A stretch of DNA of 64,000 bases from Mytilus edulis (lineage: Eukaryota; Mollusca; Bivalvia; Mytilida; Mytilidae), in contig NC_092356.1 in the NCBI RefSeq assembly GCF_963676685.1, forward strand, positions 41,627,601 to 41,691,600. Reading direction: 5' to 3'. Position 1 is the first letter of the stretch; each line of letters opens with the position of its first letter. Made by a program: the position numbers and the translations under genes. Of this stretch, positions 58,282 to 64,000 are shown one piece after another. The notes beneath the pieces were generated by a model. It was not told the DNA's origin. It worked only from the letters and a program-made list of their open reading frames with translations, and did not search any database.

Positions 58282-60016
58282 TTTAAATACAGTATATAAA
58301 ATAACCAAGGAACTTAGTGGAAAAGCCAGTCAAGTACCACCTGTTAAAAACAAAAATGGTAAATTGATAACAACACATGATGAAAAGACCAAACGATGGG
58401 TAAAACATTTCAAAAATGTCCTGAACAGGCCAGAACCAACAGTACCTTTTGAAGGCATGCAACAACAATGTGAACTTGATATAAATATCAACTCTCCATC
58501 TAAGGAAGAAATAAAAATAGCCATTAAATCCATGAAGACCGGAAAAACTGCAGGCATAGATGGGATTCAAGCTGAACTTTTAAAGGCCGACATAGTAACT
58601 GCAACAGATGTTTTATACAGTCTATTCAATACTATTTGGGAGAAAAACATCATCCAAAAAGACTGCGCAAAAGGTCTTATAGTGAAGCTTCCAAAAAAAG
58701 GTGATCTAGGAAATTGTGACAATTGGAGGGGCATCACCCTACTATCAATTCCTAGTAAGGTTTTCTGTCGCATACTCCTCAATATGATAGATAAAGAACT
58801 AGATAGCATGCTAAGACAAGTTCAAGCAGGATTTAGAAAAGGCAAATGATGCATAGATCAAATCTTTACACTGAAAAACATTGTAGAACAGTCAATAGAA
58901 TGGAAAACACCACTCTTTATCAACTTTATTGACTTCAAGAAGGCCTTCGACAGCGTCCATAGAGATACACTCTGGAAAATTTTAAGATCATACGGAGTAC
59001 CAGACAAGGTAGTGACCCTCATTAAATGCTTATACACAAAATTTGAATGTTCTGTCTTATTAGACAACAAAGAGACAGAATGGTTTGCAGTAGACTCCGG
59101 GGTAAGACAAGGATTCATCATCTCTCCTATCTTATTCCTAGTTGCAATCGATTGGGTAATGAGAAAAACCACAAGTGACGAGAAAAGAGGAATAACATGG
59201 TCTATGTTAACAACACTAGAAGACCTGGATTTTGCAGATGATATTGCCTTATTATCATCTCGGAATGATCATATGCAAGAAAAGACCAACAGACTCAGCC
59301 ATTTCGCAAGCCAAACCGGACTCCAACTCAACACACAGAAAACAGAGGAAATGAGATTAAACACCTCATCTCAAAGAAAACTAGAGGTTGATGGAAATGA
59401 AATTCAAAAAGTTGATAAATTTATTTATTTGGGCACAGTCATCAGCACTAAAGATTCTACACAAAAGGACATCAAAAACAGATTGGCAAAAGCAAGAACA
59501 GCATTTCAAAAACTAAGGAACATCTGGAGATCAAAGCAATACAGCCGAAAAACAAAAATCAAATTATACAATAGCAACGTAAAACATGTTCTTTTGTATG
59601 GAAGTGAATGTTGGAGAGTTACGAAAGCAGATATGAGGGCACTTTCTTCATTTCATCACCGCTGCCTCCGACAAAATTGCAGAATATTTTGGCCTAATAC
59701 CATCTCGAACACCAACCTTCTAAAAATGACAGAGTCGTCATGTATAATCGACGAGATAACACAGAAGCGCTTCCGGTGGCTTGGACACGTTTTAAGAAAG
59801 GAAAACTCAACCATAACAACAATAGCCCTTAGATGGACACCACAGGGAAAGAGACAAAGAGGACGTCCCAAAACAACATGGCGGAGGACAATAGAGAATG
59901 AATTAAAAGACCTAAAGATGACATGGGGAGAGGCAGAAACAATGGCAAAGAACAGACCAGAGTGGCGAGGACTTGTGTTGACCTTATGCTCAGATCGGAG
60001 CAATGAGGGTAATTAA
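58241..60016 (+). pseudogene. retrotransposon reverse-transcriptase part, broken by one stop
   Basis: One frame ahead of the endonuclease. The thumb and fingers region (SMKTGKTAGIDGIQAELLK, LPKKGDLGNCDNWRGITLLS) runs to a TGA at 58847 inside the usual GFRKGRSC-type motif. After it come INFIDFKKAFDSV (catalytic Asp), DSGVRQGFIISPILF and LDFADDIALL (catalytic Asp pair, near 59230). The C-terminal part has RFRWLGHVLRKE and KRQRGRPKTTWRR, typical of this clade. Both catalytic motifs are intact. Confidence 0.9.
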
Positions 60017-60020
60017 GTAA

Positions 60021-60031
60021 CTGAACATCAC
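60021..60031 (+). repeat. target-site duplication, right
   Basis: ctgaacatcac, identical to 56405-56415. Confidence 0.75.
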
Positions 60032-60039
60032 ACAACTGT

Positions 60040-62150
60040 CACAAGATCCTGTAAAACACTGATGTCATAATAAAAAAAATGTCTGACGCCAAAATGGAAA
60101 AGTGATTGTTGTGTGACATCAAAACTTCAAGCAGGACAGATTCTCAGTTCGAGCAGGAATAGTGATAAGGTGTATTATTGTACATGTTGTATGAAGTATG
60201 CTGACGTAAAAGAGTCCAAGCAGGATATATTTCCAAATACTGAAATAGCGATAAGGCGTGTGAGACAGCTGCATGTATTAATCAGAATTCAAATGATTTG
60301 GATACAAGAAATTATAGGTCACTGTACCGTGTACAGCTTTCAACACTGAGAAAAGCCATAACATTAAGTCCACTTTAAATTAGCCTTTAAAAGGCCTTGA
60401 TCATGTTGACAAACAAATGTCAATGTTTTCTCAACACAATTGAAACATAACTACTAACCATCTTCATTGAATACACATTATGAAAAACAAATATGACAGA
60501 CTTAAACCAAAAATAACTATTGCAATACGCATGACTCAATACCTTGTTCTGAGGCACACAAACAAGTTACAATATAACACTTATTTAAGCACCATGTGAA
60601 TATGGAGATTTTTTTTCTAGTAAAATCAGTGTACATGTACATTTACGTAGGTATAATTTTCAAAACAGTAAATTAAATTTCCCTTAACAGCTTAATGAAC
60701 ATTACAAAAAGACTATGTCATGTATGTAACACTTCAGTACGCAAAAGCAAGATAATACAAACTATTGGTTAAAATTATATTTATTGATTTATACACACAA
60801 TGTACATGTATGTATATCTTTTATTTTTAAACAGGAGATAAAAAAAAGTCACACAGGACAAACTCAATTTGTAGGTTTACAATTTGGAAGTGTCCCAGAT
60901 TCTTTTGAATGAAGACAACCTTTCAGGAGATTGTTTTTTTTTTTAAGTAAGATTTTCATACAGAATTCCTGTTATTCCATATTTAAGTCAAATATTTAGC
61001 ATAAACAATACATTATATTCAAGATTAAGGGCACGCAATACAATGCAATACAGACAAGATATCTGGATATATTTGAATGAATTATTTTTTTGGTGACAAA
61101 ATATATGTTATTTAGATGGAGAGTTGTCTCATTGGCATTCATACCACATCTTCCTATATCTATAAGTTATTTATTTAAATAAATCTTTTAGTCCAAAAGT
61201 TTGCTTTCATAAATAACATGTTTGCTTTCCTTTGAAGTATTTAAAATACATATAAACAACTCATTTAATGACATCTGTGTGTTTCCCGGAAGTTGTTATA
61301 TTATTATCATCTTTGTGAAAACAATGCGTAACACTTCGAATGGTTATTATGTGCCTCTAGTTTACTTCTAGGACTGTATCGTATGCCCTTAGATACAAAT
61401 GACAAATCATAAACTATGTCACTCTGCAGAGTTTAAAAACACTTAATAAGGACAATGATATGTTTTATGTAGCAGGGCTTTTAAAGGCCCCTACACATGT
61501 ACAAGACACAATGTAGATGTACAATGGTAATTTAAAAATTAAATTAGAGTTTATACATATTTGATAAATTCCTAGGGTATGTACTTTCCCTGGTTTTAAT
61601 TTCATTAATGATAAGGTCAGCTTGGCAGCTTGGCAGTTTGTTTTAATTAAGAGATTAAGGGATAGGTATTAGATCATAGATAGGAAACAGCAGGATGACA
61701 GCATGGATGTTATCAGAGAAACATCTGTATATAATTTTGATAGGATGGTCAGTTGTCGTTTGAGCATTGCACTGTTAGCAGTCATATTTGTACTTGTGGA
61801 AAATTAATTCAAGAAAATGGTACATTTGGAGCGTCTTTGTATTGAAGTTGATGTTTCTAACACGGATATTGATATTGATACTTGCACCTGCTTCAAAAGA
61901 TGCTGTTAATTATTCATTTCATTATCAACATAGTTAGTTGTTAGTTAATGTGTTTGCTTCTCAGTAGCTATTTAGACCTCTCATTCCGCATGTATGGGAC
62001 GTTAATAGTCGGGATTAACCGAGCAGTTAATAACAGCACTGTTAAATGCAAGGAAAATGTGTCAGGCAGAATATTGTTTTTCAAGACTTTATTACCAATA
62101 ATGATAATATAATCGAAATGGAGGACATATTTCGTTATAAGCAGATAAAA
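60040..62150. other. no gene seen
   Basis: AT-rich sequence with one family A tail in reverse near 61115-61160 and no supported exon. Confidence 0.5.
61115..61165 (+). repeat. family A tail
   Basis: gatggagagttgtctcattg and gcattcataccacatcttcc. Confidence 0.75.
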
Positions 62151-62169
62151 TTCAAGCTACACCATAGAT

Positions 62170-62205
62170 GGTAGTGCGCGATCCCACAATGCATCAGCTA
62201 GTACA
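62170..62205 (+). promoter_or_regulatory. possible Staf/ZNF143-like site upstream of a candidate exon
   Basis: gtagtgcgcgatcccacaat followed by gcatcagc resembles the vertebrate-defined SBS motif with core CCCANAATGC. It lies about 190 bases before a candidate exon. This is a motif resemblance only. Confidence 0.25.
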
Positions 62206-62360
62206 CAGAGGACCACATGGTTTCTAATTCCACTTCTTTATTAAATGGACAGAAGAAATTTATCAATTGGGCGTCCATATTTTTCTTCACCCTTGCTTCA
62301 GTGGAAATGTTGCACCGAACGGAAGTTAGTAATCATCTAAAATCTTATAAGTTTCTGAAA

Positions 62361-62613
62361 ATACTTGACAGAACATAAAGCAGCCGATTTTTCTACTTTC
62401 ACTTCAACCGGAGGTTTACGATGTGACAATGTCAACAATTGGAGAAATTTATCCCTACTACATACATATGAAGGATACGCAGCCTTCTCTAGGAATTCTA
62501 TATCAGAAACTGCAGCTAGTAGAAAAACCAGGAAGTTTGTGTTGTTCGGAATACAAGGTGATATGCAGCTGAAATCACTGCCTTTCTCCCCAACTGAGGA
62601 AACATTACATCAG
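62361..62613 (+). CDS. candidate coding exon of an unidentified gene
   Basis: An 83-codon open stretch (…DNVNNWRNLSLLHTYEGYAA…, KFVLFGIQGDMQLKSLPFSP) ends in a good donor, CATCAG|gtacga. There is no in-frame ATG near its start, so it is either internal (acceptor ttgacag near 62367) or starts at an inner ATG. Composition and codon use look coding, but I do not recognise the family. Any continuation lies right of here or beyond the window. Confidence 0.45.
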
Positions 62614-63270
62614 GTACGAACTCCTTATACTCAACCCTTATCATGCCGGGTCTGAAAAAATAATTTACATTGGGGCTATTCATTTCATTCATCCCTAGGC
62701 TAATTAGGTTTTCATCAAGTAATTACAGAAGTGTTTTATTAATATTCACGTTGTTAGTATATTATTTATCTTATATTCATATTATATTATACGTGCTCTT
62801 CCCCCAACGGAGAAGTAATGTGATTTCTATAGGAGGGATCATGTAGATATGACCACTTATTACCCAGGTATGGGTTTCTACGAATTTCACTATTGTTAAT
62901 GTGCAGCTCATATGCCTTTTTACTATATAGCAGCAGAGTGGTCTATTAGAAACACTACTCTTAGGTTGGGAAATTCGGGAAATTTGTAATATTTTCAGGT
63001 ATCAGAGGATGCGCAGCTATGAGATGTTGCAATAGTCATAATTGTTCGATTTGTAAAGGGGAAATCTATATATGTTGTACTTACTTAAAGCAGAGACCAT
63101 ATGAGCCCCAGAGTATTGGATCTGGCTACTTGAAGACATTTTAGATCCCCATGTCAGTTTTGACTTCAGTTTCCACTTTAAAACTAACAGTTTATCAGAG
63201 TATTTGAATGACCATCCGTACTATGGATTTTTAGGTAATTGAATTGATGGATTAATAGCAGGTTTTCATG
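62614..63270. other. no exon identified
   Basis: Presumed intron or intergenic sequence; no repeat family recognised. Confidence 0.4.
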
Positions 63271-63274
63271 CAAG

Positions 63275-63320
63275 ATGGCCACTGAACGGTAAGCAACCAA
63301 CAATCTATCAATCAATCATG
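63275..63320 (+). repeat. gtaagcaaccaacaatc repeat, diverged copy
   Basis: ccactgaacggtaagcaacc and aacaatctatcaatcaatca match the units at 63776-63890. Confidence 0.7.
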
Positions 63321-63596
63321 CAGTGATTCTCATCTAAACACTCGTGTTTGATCAACCACAGGTGTTTTGCACATGTATGTTTTAAAGCTCACCTATCAGG
63401 GTTCTTCCATAGGATTCAAGATTTTCACCTGTCTGGGTTCTGGATATTGCATGTTTATAACTGTCAGGGTTATACCACATTTTCAAGATTTTACCTGTCT
63501 GGATTTAGCACAGGTTCATATATTGTTTTCATGGTTAGGTTGGACCAGATGTTTAAAACATGATACTGCTTTAGTTTTATATTTCAGCAGGAATCT

Positions 63597-63621
63597 GGGA
63601 CTATTATGGTATAATAGTCCC
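63597..63621. other. perfect 11-bp hairpin
   Basis: GGGACTATTAT and ATAATAGTCCC flank a three-base loop. It lies 12 bases after an acceptor-like atttcag. Confidence 0.7.
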
Positions 63622-63775
63622 AGCTGGAATGCTGTTTATGGTTCTCAAGGAATGATAGTAGGTGAAATTGTAACTATAAATCCGCCTAAGGAGTGCTAGA
63701 TGACTTGTCAGTTCAAGTTAACCCAAGTTATGGTATTTGTCAGATGCAGCTGTGCAGGATTCAACATTCATATAT

Positions 63776-63890
63776 CCAGTGAACATTGGGACGTTAAGCA
63801 ACCAACAATCAATCAATCAATCAATCAATCCAGTGAACATTGGGACGTTAAGCAACCAACAATCAATCAATCAATCAATCCAGTGAACAT
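63776..63890 (+). repeat. two tandem 50-55-bp units ending in (CAAT)n
   Basis: ccagtgaacattgggacgtt and aagcaaccaacaatcaatca occur twice in a row, and a third unit begins ccagtgaacattg at 63880. Confidence 0.9.
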
Positions 63891-64000
63891 TGTATCACAT
63901 TACGTATATTGCACATACATGTAGCAAGGCTTGCAGACCTGTTTTATTTTATATGCAGTCTCAAGAATTTTTACCTTTTTTGGTCTACCAAATGTTATTG

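Larger units (their letters stand above)
56416..60020 (+). mobile_element. near-complete RTE-type non-LTR retrotransposon
   Basis: A GC-richer 5' region (56416-57069) leads to an endonuclease-reverse transcriptase frame (57070-60016) and ends four bases after the stop codon (gtaa). This is consistent with the very short 3' ends of RTE elements. The 11-bp flanking direct repeat places both ends. Damage is limited to one frameshift and one stop, so the insertion is fairly young but cannot make the full protein. Confidence 0.88.

Noticed and set aside
57063..60035. Minus-strand ORFs of 64-115 codons across the retrotransposon
   Set aside because: Shadows of the plus-strand endonuclease and reverse transcriptase frames.

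Overview
The window is nuclear DNA from an animal. It most likely comes from a marine mussel (Mytilus-type bivalve). It is AT-rich, with small exons split by long introns, and it is packed with dispersed repeat families of the kind found in mussel genomes: a recurring consensus ending in attggcaatcataccacatc, direction-paired foldback MITEs, GACA-bearing elements, and elements starting with actagaggctct. There are no prokaryotic features, and most short ORFs are chance or repeat-derived.

Layout. Positions 1-12.3 kb are intergenic, with a 180-bp-armed inverted repeat, a foldback MITE, a diverged tandem repeat at 5.7-6.9 kb and several dispersed repeats. Positions 12.5-24.7 kb hold a plus-strand gene with seven coding exons plus an alternative last exon. 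It encodes a predicted N-myristoylated protein of 787 or 767 residues: a KY/hillarin-type transglutaminase-like domain that has lost all three catalytic positions, followed by a region resembling the dynein heavy-chain stalk. Its two last exons are homologous to each other. Positions 26-37.8 kb are a three-fold tandem segmental duplication (units A, B, C). Unit A is interrupted by a 4.07-kb foldback-type DNA transposon with about 0.93-kb inverted arms and a 6-bp target duplication. Unit B carries about 24 copies of a 43-bp satellite that is single-copy in A and C. Unit C carries a small TIR element. Units A and C each hold a signal-peptide exon with a splice donor; in B it is broken. The unit C exon joins in phase to the downstream gene.

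Positions 36.7-49.1 kb hold that second plus-strand gene. It encodes a secreted LDL-receptor-like YWTD propeller followed by one EGF-like module. One short exon of 3n+2 bases appears to be missing from the model. Its introns contain foldback MITEs, an ETS-motif-rich repeat and a repeat that folds as a type I hammerhead ribozyme. Positions 49.4-56.4 kb contain two oppositely oriented copies of one internally tandem element and other repeats. Positions 56.4-60.0 kb are a nearly intact RTE-type non-LTR retrotransposon flanked by an 11-bp direct repeat, with one frameshift and one stop. Positions 60-64 kb are mostly unassigned, with one candidate coding exon near 62.4 kb and a TTAAGCAACCAACAATC-type tandem repeat at the right edge.

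All assignments come from reading the sequence and from knowledge of the families. No searches were run.
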